In this document: positions 1-8,446 of the stretch, piece by piece
How the letters are laid out: each line of letters opens with the position of its first letter
Position numbering within the stretch: position 1 is the first letter of the stretch
Assembly: GCA_030699825.1 (NCBI GenBank)
Contig: JAUYKV010000032.1
Location: 30,231 to 94,230, forward strand
Origin: Pseudomonas sp.
Lineage (GTDB): Bacteria; Pseudomonadota; Gammaproteobacteria; Pseudomonadales; Pseudomonadaceae
Direction of reading: 5' to 3'
DNA length: 64,000 bases
The notes under the pieces: model-generated
What the model saw: only the letters and a program-made list of their open reading frames with translations
Database searches by the model: none
What the model was told of the DNA's origin: nothing
Made by a program: the position numbers and the translations under genes

Positions 1-2
1 TC

Positions 3-398
3 GACGCGGTGATGCGCGCCGCCCTGCACAGCGCCGGGCGCGACGCCAGCGAGATCGATCTGGTCAAGCTGCACGGCACCGCCACCAGCGCCAACGACAA
101 CGCCGAAAGCAACGGCACGCGCAGTCTGTTCGGCGCGGCCATGCCGGCGCTCTGCGTGCTCAAACCCTGGCTCGGCCATACCCTCGGCGCCTGCGGCCTG
201 AGCGAGACCCTGCTGCTGATCGAAGCACTGCGCCAGGGCCAGCTGCCGGCTGCGGACTACGCCGAGGACGCCATACTGCCCCTCGCCGCAGAGCCCTTCG
301 GCACGGTCGACGACCTGCTGCTGGCGAATTTTTTCGGCTTCGGCGGCAATAACGCCAGCCTGGTATTGCAAGCCTGCCGAGCGGGAGAACAGCCATGA
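3..398 (+). CDS. beta-ketoacyl-ACP synthase (FabF/KS type), C-terminal part, truncated by window start
   Basis: Translation has KLHGTATSANDNAES and KPWLGHTLGACGLSE (KS His motif regions) and NFFGFGGNNASLVL C-terminus. Confidence 0.85.
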   Translation, partial: DAVMRAALHSAGRDASEIDLVKLHGTATSANDNAESNGTRSLFGAAMPALCVLKPWLGHTLGACGLSETLLLIEALRQGQLPAADYAEDAILPLAAEPFGTVDDLLLANFFGFGGNNASLVLQACRAGEQP

Positions 399-952
399 GA
401 GTGGTCGCCGCCAGCGAAATCCGTGGCCAGGCCGCGAGCAGCGACAAACAGCTGAAAACCGCCCTGGGCCAGTGGCTGGACAGCCCGCCACGGCGCCTCG
501 ACCGCCTGATCCTGCAAGCCCTGCTCGGCGCCGCCGCCCTGAAGGATCAGGTGCGCAGCGATTGCGGCCTGTACCTGGCCGCGCGCTATCCGTCGCGGCC
601 GACCATGGGCGCGCTGCTGGATGCGGTGTGCGTGCAGCACAAGCAGCCGAAACCCTTCGAGTTCGTCAACAGTGTGAGCAACTCGGCCGGCTTCCATATC
701 GCCCAGCAATTGGGCCTGGAAGGGCCGAACCTGTTTATCGGCGCCGGCGAGCGGGTCTGGGCGCAGCTGCTCAGCCTGGCCACGCTGGACCTGGACGAAG
801 GCCTGGCCAGCCAGGCCTTGCTGTTGCTCTGCGATGAAGAGCACGACTTCTGCGTGCAAGCCGTGTTGCTGGAAGGCGGCGAAGGGCGCTTGCAGGTGAG
901 CGACTTCGCCGGCCTGAGCGCCGGCGTGGCAGTGCGGCGATTGGAGCTATAG
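395..952 (+). CDS. beta-ketoacyl synthase-like protein (KS N-terminal-like domain, chain-length-factor type)
   Basis: Overlaps the KS stop by 4 nt (ATGA); contains FEFVNSVSNSAGFHIAQQLGLEGPN resembling a KS fold without full active site. Confidence 0.6.
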   Translation: MRVVAASEIRGQAASSDKQLKTALGQWLDSPPRRLDRLILQALLGAAALKDQVRSDCGLYLAARYPSRPTMGALLDAVCVQHKQPKPFEFVNSVSNSAGFHIAQQLGLEGPNLFIGAGERVWAQLLSLATLDLDEGLASQALLLLCDEEHDFCVQAVLLEGGEGRLQVSDFAGLSAGVAVRRLEL

Positions 953-963
953 AGCGTCCAACT

Positions 964-1032
964 GTGTAGGCGCCAGGGGGACGCCTAGTTCCATGCCCGC
1001 GAAACGCATCGCGGGCATGGCCCGCTCCTACA
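964..1032. repeat. REP-like palindromic repeat (TGTAGG...CTCCTACA) with internal hairpin CCATGCCCGCGA/TCGCGGGCATGG
   Basis: Perfect 12-bp inverted repeat inside TGTAGG/CCTACA ends. Confidence 0.7.
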
Positions 1033-1065
1033 AGTACCTACAAGCCGATAGACGCAATTGCCCCC

Positions 1066-1091
1066 AGTTTGCTGCGCGACAGCGCGGCGTC
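1066..1091 (+). repeat. 26-nt exact repeat AGTTTGCTGCGCGACAGCGCGGCGTC (inverted copy at 22316-22341)
   Basis: Exact string match by eye to the reverse complement at 22316-22341. Confidence 0.8.
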
Positions 1092-1192
1092 TGGACGACG
1101 GGGGATCTCTTATCAAACAAGAAATAGCTCGTTGTTTTTACATGCGGAAATTAAACAAGTCGTACCGCAAATACCGGCGTAACTCGTCCTCC

Positions 1193-1331
1193 GTAGGATG
1201 GTGTTGAGCGCAGCGATACCCATCAAGCGGTTTATGCCTGTACCTGCAGGCATGGCGAATATCCATGATGGGTTACGGCGCGGTTATTCTGCTGACAGCA
1301 GGTCAATTTGTGGGCGCCTAACCCATCCTAC
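1193..1331. repeat. GTAGGATGG...CATCCTAC dispersed repeat
   Basis: Terminal GTAGGATG / CATCCTAC; shares GAGCGCAGCGATACCCATC and TAACCCATC blocks with copies at 9682 and 23752. Confidence 0.7.
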
Positions 1332-1429
1332 GATCTGCGCGACCGTGCGGCCGCGTTGTAGCCTGGATAAGCGCCAGCGCAATCCGGGAAAAACATCCGG
1401 GCTAACGCTGGCTTCAGTTCTGAACCACC

Positions 1430-2440
1430 TCAGCCCTTGCGCTTGGCCCAGGCGCCCAATTCCTTCATCAGTGCGCGTTCCTGCAGGGCGATGGCGCGCA
1501 GGCGTTCGGCGATAGGGGCGAAATCCGGAGTTTCGCCCTTGTTGCGGCTGGCGCGCACGCAGGCCGAGGCGAATTGTCGCCAGTCGTCGCCGATCGCGGT
1601 CAGTTGCGTCGAGGCTTCGCACAGGCTGGCGGCGCCGATCTTCTCCCCGGCTTCCTGCAGGAAGCTGGCGTACATAAAGCGGAAGCCGGCGCCGCCGGTG
1701 CCGATTTCTTCCTGCATGCGCACGATATGGGTGAGGTACAGGCGGTTGTATTTGCTCTGCGCCGGGTCGAGTTTGGCGATGCGTTGGGCCAGGTGCTGGA
1801 TACCGCGGATGCCGATCCAGGGCAGCGGCATGCCGTCGAGAATGCGCGTGGTCGACAGTACGCTGGTGCGGATCAGGCGCTCCCAGTCCTGCTCCAGCGG
1901 CACCTCGTCGAGCCAGTACATCAGGCCCTTGGCGGCCAGCGCGCCTTTGGCGAAGCGGGCTTTCTGCAAATCCTCCGAAGCGCAGCGCACCGGGGCTTCG
2001 AACACCGGGTCGCTGAGCAGGTAATCGTTGCCCTCGCGCCCGTAGGCCAGCAGGTTGTGGGCATTGAAGTGGAAGCGCATCTCCGCCGGGAAATACGGCA
2101 ACCAGAACACCGAGCTCTGCAAACCGGCCAGGCGTCCGTCATCCAGCGCCGCATTCAAGGCCAGGCGGCCCTGCTCGGGGTTGCCGAAGGTACGGCTATG
2201 CAGGCGCGCGCCCAGGCGTTTGCTCAGGGTCTTGATCAGATGCTTGGGCGGCATGCGATAGGCGATCAGCGGCATGCCGCTGAGTTTGACAATCGGCAGG
2301 TAGGCGAAGGCCAGACCGGACGCCAGGCCGAAGGCCATGGGCTCGCTCATGGGCAGGCCGGCGTGGGTCAGCAGGCTGGCCATCACGCCGCTTTCGCAGT
2401 GGGCGCTCTGCCGGTGCTGGAAATCAGGGAATGTGCTCAA
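1430..2440 (-). CDS. BtrH N-terminal domain-containing protein (cysteine peptidase-like fold, DUF4872-like C-terminus)
   Basis: 336 aa; N-terminal HCESGVMASLLTHAGLPMSEPMAFGLASGL pattern typical of BtrH_N; genomic neighbourhood. Confidence 0.75.
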   Translation of the reverse strand: MSTFPDFQHRQSAHCESGVMASLLTHAGLPMSEPMAFGLASGLAFAYLPIVKLSGMPLIAYRMPPKHLIKTLSKRLGARLHSRTFGNPEQGRLALNAALDDGRLAGLQSSVFWLPYFPAEMRFHFNAHNLLAYGREGNDYLLSDPVFEAPVRCASEDLQKARFAKGALAAKGLMYWLDEVPLEQDWERLIRTSVLSTTRILDGMPLPWIGIRGIQHLAQRIAKLDPAQSKYNRLYLTHIVRMQEEIGTGGAGFRFMYASFLQEAGEKIGAASLCEASTQLTAIGDDWRQFASACVRASRNKGETPDFAPIAERLRAIALQERALMKELGAWAKRKG

Positions 2441-2507
2441 GTTGGTGCCCCGTTGCGCCGTGCGCAGGGCACGGTTCGCGGAAGAAAATTGGTAGGTGAC
2501 GACAGGC

Positions 2508-2915
2508 TCACGCCCTATCCCGCTGATAGCCGATCAATTGCTCGACGGGCAGGCCAAAGGCTTCTGCGTAGCGCGCCAGGACGGCGACCGACAAACGCCG
2601 GTAGATCGCCGGGCGGAAGTGTCGGCGGATGCGCCATTGCCACAACCCGCTGATCTGCGACAGCGCCAGCTCGTCGAGGCGGTAGCGGTACATCAGGCAT
2701 TTCAGCGGTGACTGCTCGCCGCGCTGCCAGGCCTGCTGGGCCTCGGCTTCCTGCTCGCGCAACTCGGCCACGGCCAACTGGGTGGCGTAGGCTTCCGGCT
2801 CCCAGCCGTCGCTCTGCGCACCCTGGTAATGGCCGCTGGCGTCCACCGCATAGACCAGCTTGCTGTGGCCGCCATAGGTGGAGCTGTGATCCTGGGGCAC
2901 TTCATCGAGCTTCAT
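2508..2915 (-). CDS. conserved hypothetical protein of the DAR-type cluster, HTH-like C-terminal half
   Basis: 135 aa, overlaps the next gene (2902); MKLDEVPQDHSSTYGGHSKLVYAVD N-terminus. Confidence 0.65.
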   Translation of the reverse strand: MKLDEVPQDHSSTYGGHSKLVYAVDASGHYQGAQSDGWEPEAYATQLAVAELREQEAEAQQAWQRGEQSPLKCLMYRYRLDELALSQISGLWQWRIRRHFRPAIYRRLSVAVLARYAEAFGLPVEQLIGYQRDRA

Positions 2916-4134
2916 GGTCGTCTCCCTGATTGCCGACCACGGTCAGCTGCATGAAGGCGCTGGAGAATCGCCCGCTTTCCGGGACGTAACACAGCAGCCG
3001 CTGACCGCTGCGCAGACGGCCGCTGGCGAACAGTTCTTCGAGCATGATGAAGATCGAGGCCGCGCCGGTATTGCCCTTGCTGGTCAGGTTGGTGAACCAG
3101 CGCTCCTGGGGAATCGGCAGGTCGATATTGGCCAGGCCCTCGGCCAGGCGCTCGCGGAAGTATTCCGAGGAATAGTGCGGCAGGAAGTAGTCGATATCGG
3201 CGACGCGCAATTCACGCCGCGCCATGATCCGCTTGAGCGTCTCTTCGACGGTGAACTTGACGATGTTTTCGTTGAGCAGCTTGACGTCCTGCTTGATCGC
3301 CATCACCGACAGGTTGTTGCGCGCCTCGCCGTCGAAGCGGCTCCAGCCCTGCAACTGGCCGTCCTGCATCTCGGCGCCGGCATACATGCACGGCGGCATG
3401 CTGTCGGCGAAGGACAGCACGTCGATCCAGTCGATACGCAGGCTCAGACCGCGGGCATTGGGCTGGCCCTGCAACCACACCGCGCCGGCGCCGTCGGAAA
3501 GCATCCAGCGCAGGAAATCCTTCTCGAAGGCGATCTCCGGCTGACTGTGCAGCTGTTCGACGCGGCTTTCGTATTCCGCGTCGAAATTACGCGCGAGCAT
3601 CAGGCTGGAGGCCAGCTCCGAGCCGCAGGCCACGGCATTCTTGCTCTCGCCGCTGGCGACGCTGAGCCAGGCGTACTTCAAGGCGGTCATGCCGCACAGG
3701 CAGATGCCCGCGGTGGTCACCACCTCGCACGGCGGGTTGCCCAACTCACCTTGCAGCATCACCGCATGACCCGGCATCAGCTGGTCCGGCGACGCGGTGC
3801 CGGCCACCAAACAATCCACATCGGCCAGGGCGAAACCGGGGCCGAGCAAGCCGCGCACCGCGGCGGCGCTGATCTGCGCATTATTCATGCTCGGCGCGCC
3901 GGTTTGCGGGTCTATGGCGTAATGCCGCTGCTGGATGCCGTTGCGCTTGAGCACCAGCTTGCGCGCCCGTGAGGGTTTGCCGCCGACCAGGCCGAGGCGT
4001 TCTTCCATCTGCTCGTTGCCGACCGGATCGTGCGGCAGGAACGCGCTGATGCGATTAATGAATACCGGTTGTACCACGCTAGATCCTCGGGTCACTTCAC
4101 TCGCCGGACGGGCCGGCGTAGTAGGCCTTTTCAC
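2902..4134 (-). CDS. beta-ketoacyl-ACP synthase III family protein (DarB-like)
   Basis: 410 aa; TAGICLCGMTALKYAW (active-site Cys region), HYSSEYFRERL, NLTSKGNTGAASIFIML (KASIII Asn motif). Confidence 0.8.
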   Translation of the reverse strand: MKRPTTPARPASEVTRGSSVVQPVFINRISAFLPHDPVGNEQMEERLGLVGGKPSRARKLVLKRNGIQQRHYAIDPQTGAPSMNNAQISAAAVRGLLGPGFALADVDCLVAGTASPDQLMPGHAVMLQGELGNPPCEVVTTAGICLCGMTALKYAWLSVASGESKNAVACGSELASSLMLARNFDAEYESRVEQLHSQPEIAFEKDFLRWMLSDGAGAVWLQGQPNARGLSLRIDWIDVLSFADSMPPCMYAGAEMQDGQLQGWSRFDGEARNNLSVMAIKQDVKLLNENIVKFTVEETLKRIMARRELRVADIDYFLPHYSSEYFRERLAEGLANIDLPIPQERWFTNLTSKGNTGAASIFIMLEELFASGRLRSGQRLLCYVPESGRFSSAFMQLTVVGNQGDDHEAR

Positions 4135-5023
4135 GCTGTATGCGCGCCTTGAACAACGGCGCCATGAGCTTTTTCAGCAATGCGCTGAGCGGCACCACGG
4201 TCACGATCAGACACAACAGAAATACGATATACAGCAGCAGACCCGCCCCGCGTCGACGGCTCTGCGGCGGGCCGAGGGCGGCGAGCAGACGGCTCCATAC
4301 CTGAAAACTGCGATTGCCGACCTTCTCGCTGGCGATCAGCTTCTCGTCGACGTGCACTGCGCCCAGTCCAGTGAGCATCGGTTGCTCGACCGGCAACCCG
4401 TCGGCCGTCAGGCGCTGCGCCATGGCCTCGCCGAAACGGCGGGCGGCGACTATCTCGGCCTCGTCGATACCGGCGCGCGGCACCCAGCCATAGGGTTTCT
4501 GCCGCCCGGTGAACATCCACAAGGGCGTCGCCAGAAAGCTCGCCGCAGTGCCGCAGGCATCGGTCAGGGCGATATTGTCCACCAGCCGCGCGCCCAGTTT
4601 GTTCAGGCGCTGCTTGAGCTTTTCCTGGGCCATCAGCCACATGTTGCGGCAGCCGATCAGGGTCACCACCGGGGTGCCTGCGAGCAACTGCGCGGCCTCG
4701 GTCGAAGCGAGAAAGCTGGTCATCGGCTGCGACGGCGAGAGGAACCACACCTGATAGGCGAGTATCACCAGGTCGTAGCGCTGCGCCGGATCGACGGCCA
4801 GGGGCAACAGGGGTTGCGGGCGCATCAACACGGTTTCCGGGAAGATCCGGAAGAAACCGAGAAACGGCCAGGGAAAGGGGTAAGACTGGGCGGGTTGCAG
4901 GGCGAGAAAGTCCACATGGATGTCGGCGCGCTGCAATAATGGCGCGCAAACCGACTGCATCAACCGATCGAGCTGGCCCGTTTGGGAATAATGAACCACC
5001 AGAACCTGTCGCATTCCTAGCAA
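4097..5023 (-). CDS. dialkylresorcinol condensing enzyme-like protein (DarA-like)
   Basis: 308 aa; QVLVVHYSQTGQLDRL start and LQPAQSYPFPWPFLGFFRIFPETVL; overlaps the KASIII gene. Confidence 0.75.
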   Translation of the reverse strand: MLGMRQVLVVHYSQTGQLDRLMQSVCAPLLQRADIHVDFLALQPAQSYPFPWPFLGFFRIFPETVLMRPQPLLPLAVDPAQRYDLVILAYQVWFLSPSQPMTSFLASTEAAQLLAGTPVVTLIGCRNMWLMAQEKLKQRLNKLGARLVDNIALTDACGTAASFLATPLWMFTGRQKPYGWVPRAGIDEAEIVAARRFGEAMAQRLTADGLPVEQPMLTGLGAVHVDEKLIASEKVGNRSFQVWSRLLAALGPPQSRRRGAGLLLYIVFLLCLIVTVVPLSALLKKLMAPLFKARIQREKAYYAGPSGE

Positions 5024-5045
5024 CCACCCGCAAAATGAACGAATT

Positions 5046-5492
5046 ATGCCACAGCGAATTCTTCAAACCGTAACCCGCCTGCGCTACGGCCTTCTGCTTA
5101 CCCTGCTAGCGCTCTGCTCGCCGGGTTATGCGGGGGACATTCTGGTCAATATCGGCGCCAAACCGGTCAATGGCCCGGTATACCTGGCGCTGGTGCCGGC
5201 CGACCAGGCGCAATGGCCGGCAACGCCGCTGAGGCAAGTCCAGGCGCAGGATGGCGTCGCCCGGTTCACCGAGGTGCCAGCGGGACGCTATGCGCTGCAG
5301 CTGTATCAGGACGCCAACGGCAACGGCCAGCTCGACCTCAGCCCGCGTGGCGTGCCGCTCGAGCCGGTGGGCTTTTCCGCCAATCCACCGCTGGCCAGGG
5401 GCAAGCCGGAGCCGCTGGCCTGCCTGTTCGAACACGGCAGTGGCGATACTCGGCTGCAGATCGACCTGCACAGCGCCCGGGCCAAGCGCTGA
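5046..5492 (+). CDS. DUF2141 domain-containing exported protein
   Basis: Signal peptide then RYALQLYQDANGNGQLDLSPRGVPLEPVGFSANP. Confidence 0.8.
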   Translation: MPQRILQTVTRLRYGLLLTLLALCSPGYAGDILVNIGAKPVNGPVYLALVPADQAQWPATPLRQVQAQDGVARFTEVPAGRYALQLYQDANGNGQLDLSPRGVPLEPVGFSANPPLARGKPEPLACLFEHGSGDTRLQIDLHSARAKR

Positions 5493-5502
5493 GGGTTTCA
5501 GA

Positions 5503-5614
5503 GGGTGTGAAAATATCGAAGGCCGTCGCGAGGGCGTCTCTGGGCGAGCGCAACGCAGTTGCAGCCGTCCGGAGGCGGCCGCAGCAGGCAAGAGGTTTTT
5601 TCACACCCTCTCAG
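5503..5614. repeat. long palindromic intergenic element between convergent stop codons
   Basis: AGAGGGTGTGAAAA ... TTTTCACACCCTCT terminal inverted repeat. Confidence 0.75.
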
Positions 5615-5616
5615 CC

Positions 5617-7755
5617 CTACCTGGCTTGTTCCGGCTGCCAGTCGCTGACGATGATCCTGTCCCGACCTTGCTGCTTGCCGGCCTTTTCTGCCTTCTTCCG
5701 CGCGCTGATGCTGGCCACGCACTGGTCGTCGTCGTTGAGGATCACGATGCATTCCAGGCACTGGATGCACTCGTCGTAGTCGATGCGGCCGTCGCGCTCG
5801 ATGGCGCCGATCTCGCAGTGGTTCTTGCAGTGCTGGCAGGGGTTGCCGCAGGCGTCGATGCGTTTGAGCCAGGCGAACAGATGGTACTTGCCGAGCACGG
5901 CCAGGCCGGCGCCGAGCGGGCAGAGGTAGCGGCAGTAGAACTTGTGCACGAACAGGCCCAGGCCGAGCAGTATCACGGCGTAGAGCACGAACGGCCAGTT
6001 GCGCACGAAGAACAGGGTGATGGCGGTCTTGAAGGGTTCCACTTCGGCCAGGCGTTCGGCCAGGCTCGGGGAATAGAAGGCGCTCAGCAGCAGGCCGAGC
6101 AAGATGACATATTTGAGCTTTTGCAGGCGCCGGTGGTGGCGCTCGGCGATTTTCCACTGCCTGATCCGCAGGCCCTTGGCGACCCAGCCGAGCATTTCCT
6201 GCAGGGCGCCGAAGGGGCAGAGCCAGCCGCAGAACAGGCCGCGGCCCCAGAGGAACAGGCTGACGAAGGTGAAGCTCCAGAGGATGAAGATCAGCGGGTC
6301 CATCAGGAACACGCGGATATCGAAGTCGTGCCCCAGGGTCAGCAGCAGGGTGAAGATATTCACCACCGACAGCTGGCCCTGGGCGTAGAGCCCGATGAAT
6401 ACCAGGGTGAACAGCAGAAAACCGCCACGCAGCAGGTGAAAGCCGCGGCTGTGTGCGCTGATGCGGTGCTGGAAGACGAACACCCCGCTCAGCAGAATCA
6501 GCGAGCCGACCAGCAGGGCGATCTGCCACCAGCGCTCCTGCCACATGCGCAGCCAGATGGGCACCGGCTCGGCTGGGGCGACGGCCTGCTGGATATCGAA
6601 CAGCTGCTGGTCGAGCTGAAACGCCCGGGTGAAGTGGCTGTTGCTCTCCACCAGATGATTGCGCCGCAGGCTGACGTTCAGTTGCAGGGCGGCGGGTTGC
6701 GCCGGGTTGAAGGCGGCATGGGGCTTGATGCGGAAGATATGCGCGTCCACATTCCGCAGCGGTGTGGCGAGCAGCGCCAGCACCTCGCCGCTATTGAAGT
6801 GCATGTCGTACAGCTCGATGGCCTGGTCGTTTTGCATCAGCAGCAGGCGGCTGGTCGCGGTGGCGGGCGTGAAATCGGCCGGGACATGCCGATACAGGCC
6901 GCTGGACAGCACCAACAGCGCCTGCTCGCCGGGCTGCAATTGCTCGCCGAGCTGCTGAAAACCAGCCGCGCCGAGCAGGTTGCGGCCAATGCTCGGGGCA
7001 TCGAGGTAGGCGAAATGCAGTTCGCTGAAGGGAGTGCTGGCGTCCTCCTGCTCGAACTCGGGGTAATCGCTCAGCGCATGCCCCAGCGCCGCCTCGACTT
7101 CCTCGCGGCCCAGCACCCAGTGCTGGACATAGCCGCTGTCGAGCAGGCGTTGCCAGTCCATCGGCTGGTACAGGTCGCTTTTCGGTGTGGCCAGCGGGCC
7201 GCTGGCGAAGCCGTCGAGCAGTTGCCGGGCGACGCTCAGCGACGCCTGCAGCACGGTTTCATTGAGGATGACCACCGATACCGTGGCCTTGCTGACGCCG
7301 TCGAACTGAGTGGTCGACTCGCCATCGGCGCTGTCCGCGCGGCGACCGCCGACGATGATCGGCCGGCTGATGGAGTGCTGTCGGTACTGCTCGACGAAGT
7401 CCAGCAGCGGCTGCACCCCCAGACCATAGAGAAACACCGGCTCGTGGTGTTCGAGCACCCGCACCCCGGCCAGCACGCCCTGCGGGTCCATGCCGATGAG
7501 CAGGCGGATGGGCTTGCCGGAAAAACCCTGGAGGCTGGAGTAGTCGCTGGACTCGAAGGCGTAGCCGAGCAGTTCGTCGAGCTGGTAGACGCTGTAGACC
7601 GGCGGCGTCTGTTGCTTGGGCTCGATCCGCGTGGCCTTCGGAAACAGCTGGAGGATCTCGCCCTGCAACGCCTCGGCGGCCAGCGGCTGGCTGAACAGCG
7701 CGCACACCAGCACCAGCACCCGCAGGCAAGGAAAGCGGCTGAAGCAGGATGGCAT
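5617..7755 (-). CDS. NosR/NirI-type membrane flavo/Fe-S protein
   Basis: 712 aa; FMN-binding-like N-terminal domain, multiple TM segments, CGWLCPFGAL and CRYLCPLGAG motifs, CGNPCQHCKNHC and CIQCLEC Fe-S motifs. Confidence 0.85.
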   Translation of the reverse strand: MPSCFSRFPCLRVLVLVCALFSQPLAAEALQGEILQLFPKATRIEPKQQTPPVYSVYQLDELLGYAFESSDYSSLQGFSGKPIRLLIGMDPQGVLAGVRVLEHHEPVFLYGLGVQPLLDFVEQYRQHSISRPIIVGGRRADSADGESTTQFDGVSKATVSVVILNETVLQASLSVARQLLDGFASGPLATPKSDLYQPMDWQRLLDSGYVQHWVLGREEVEAALGHALSDYPEFEQEDASTPFSELHFAYLDAPSIGRNLLGAAGFQQLGEQLQPGEQALLVLSSGLYRHVPADFTPATATSRLLLMQNDQAIELYDMHFNSGEVLALLATPLRNVDAHIFRIKPHAAFNPAQPAALQLNVSLRRNHLVESNSHFTRAFQLDQQLFDIQQAVAPAEPVPIWLRMWQERWWQIALLVGSLILLSGVFVFQHRISAHSRGFHLLRGGFLLFTLVFIGLYAQGQLSVVNIFTLLLTLGHDFDIRVFLMDPLIFILWSFTFVSLFLWGRGLFCGWLCPFGALQEMLGWVAKGLRIRQWKIAERHHRRLQKLKYVILLGLLLSAFYSPSLAERLAEVEPFKTAITLFFVRNWPFVLYAVILLGLGLFVHKFYCRYLCPLGAGLAVLGKYHLFAWLKRIDACGNPCQHCKNHCEIGAIERDGRIDYDECIQCLECIVILNDDDQCVASISARKKAEKAGKQQGRDRIIVSDWQPEQAR

Positions 7756-7964
7756 GGCGCGCCTCGTTGGTTTTGTCCTTATCTAGCCATGCTATCGAGC
7801 GTGCTGTCGGGCGCCATGCGACTTATCGGCAGTTCGGCCGGTACTTCCGTCGTAGACAGGCGGGCATGCAGCAGCGCCTGGGCTTCTTGCGCGGGATCAA
7901 ACACTTTCCCCAAGGACAGGAGTAGCCTTGCGGCAACCGCCGCACTAATCTCCAGGAGGCGAGC

Positions 7965-8177
7965 ATGGCCAAAAAATTCCCCTTACAGCCGCCCCATCCC
8001 GAGCGTATTTGCTGGGGCTGCGACAAGTATTGCCCGGCAGGCTCGCTGGCCTGTGGCAATGGCGCCGACCGCACCATGCACCCGGCCGAAATGCTCGGAG
8101 AGGACTGGTACCTGTTCGGCGACTGGGGCATGGAGACGCCAGGCGAGCCGAAGAAGCCGGAGGACGAGCCGCTCTGA
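7965..8177 (+). CDS. DUF3079 domain-containing protein
   Basis: MAKKFPLQPPHPERICWGCDKYCPAGSLACGNG; good RBS (aggaggcgagc). Confidence 0.8.
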   Translation: MAKKFPLQPPHPERICWGCDKYCPAGSLACGNGADRTMHPAEMLGEDWYLFGDWGMETPGEPKKPEDEPL

Positions 8178-8202
8178 GTGTTCAGCACAGCGACAGCCCG
8201 CC

Positions 8203-8330
8203 AGCTTTGTGCCGCGCCGCCGAACCATGGTGCACTGCCCGCCAGCTTTTGTACCGCGCCGGTGAACCATGGTGCACTGCCTTCGGCGAGTGACACCCTA
8301 CAGACCGTGGATTGCTGAAGTAGCCCAATG
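8203..8330. repeat. dispersed repeat with an internal tandem duplication (CCGCCAGCTTTGT.CCGCGCC..GAACCATGGTGCACTGCC x2)
   Basis: Two adjacent ~43-bp units; inverted relative at 15648-15740. Confidence 0.7.
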
Positions 8331-8446
8331 ATCAGCCATCGGCAGCGCATCTTGTCGCTCGACGAGTTCCGTCAGCCTGCAGCAAGCCGCAAACGCCAGC
8401 CCTCGGGTAGAATGCGCCCTCTCCCGCCATTATCAGCGCCTCGCCC

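Noticed and set aside
5251-8265. 1004-aa plus-strand ORF
   Set aside because: Antisense of the well-supported NosR-like CDS; low-complexity Ala/Gln/Arg-rich translation typical of high-GC shadow ORFs.
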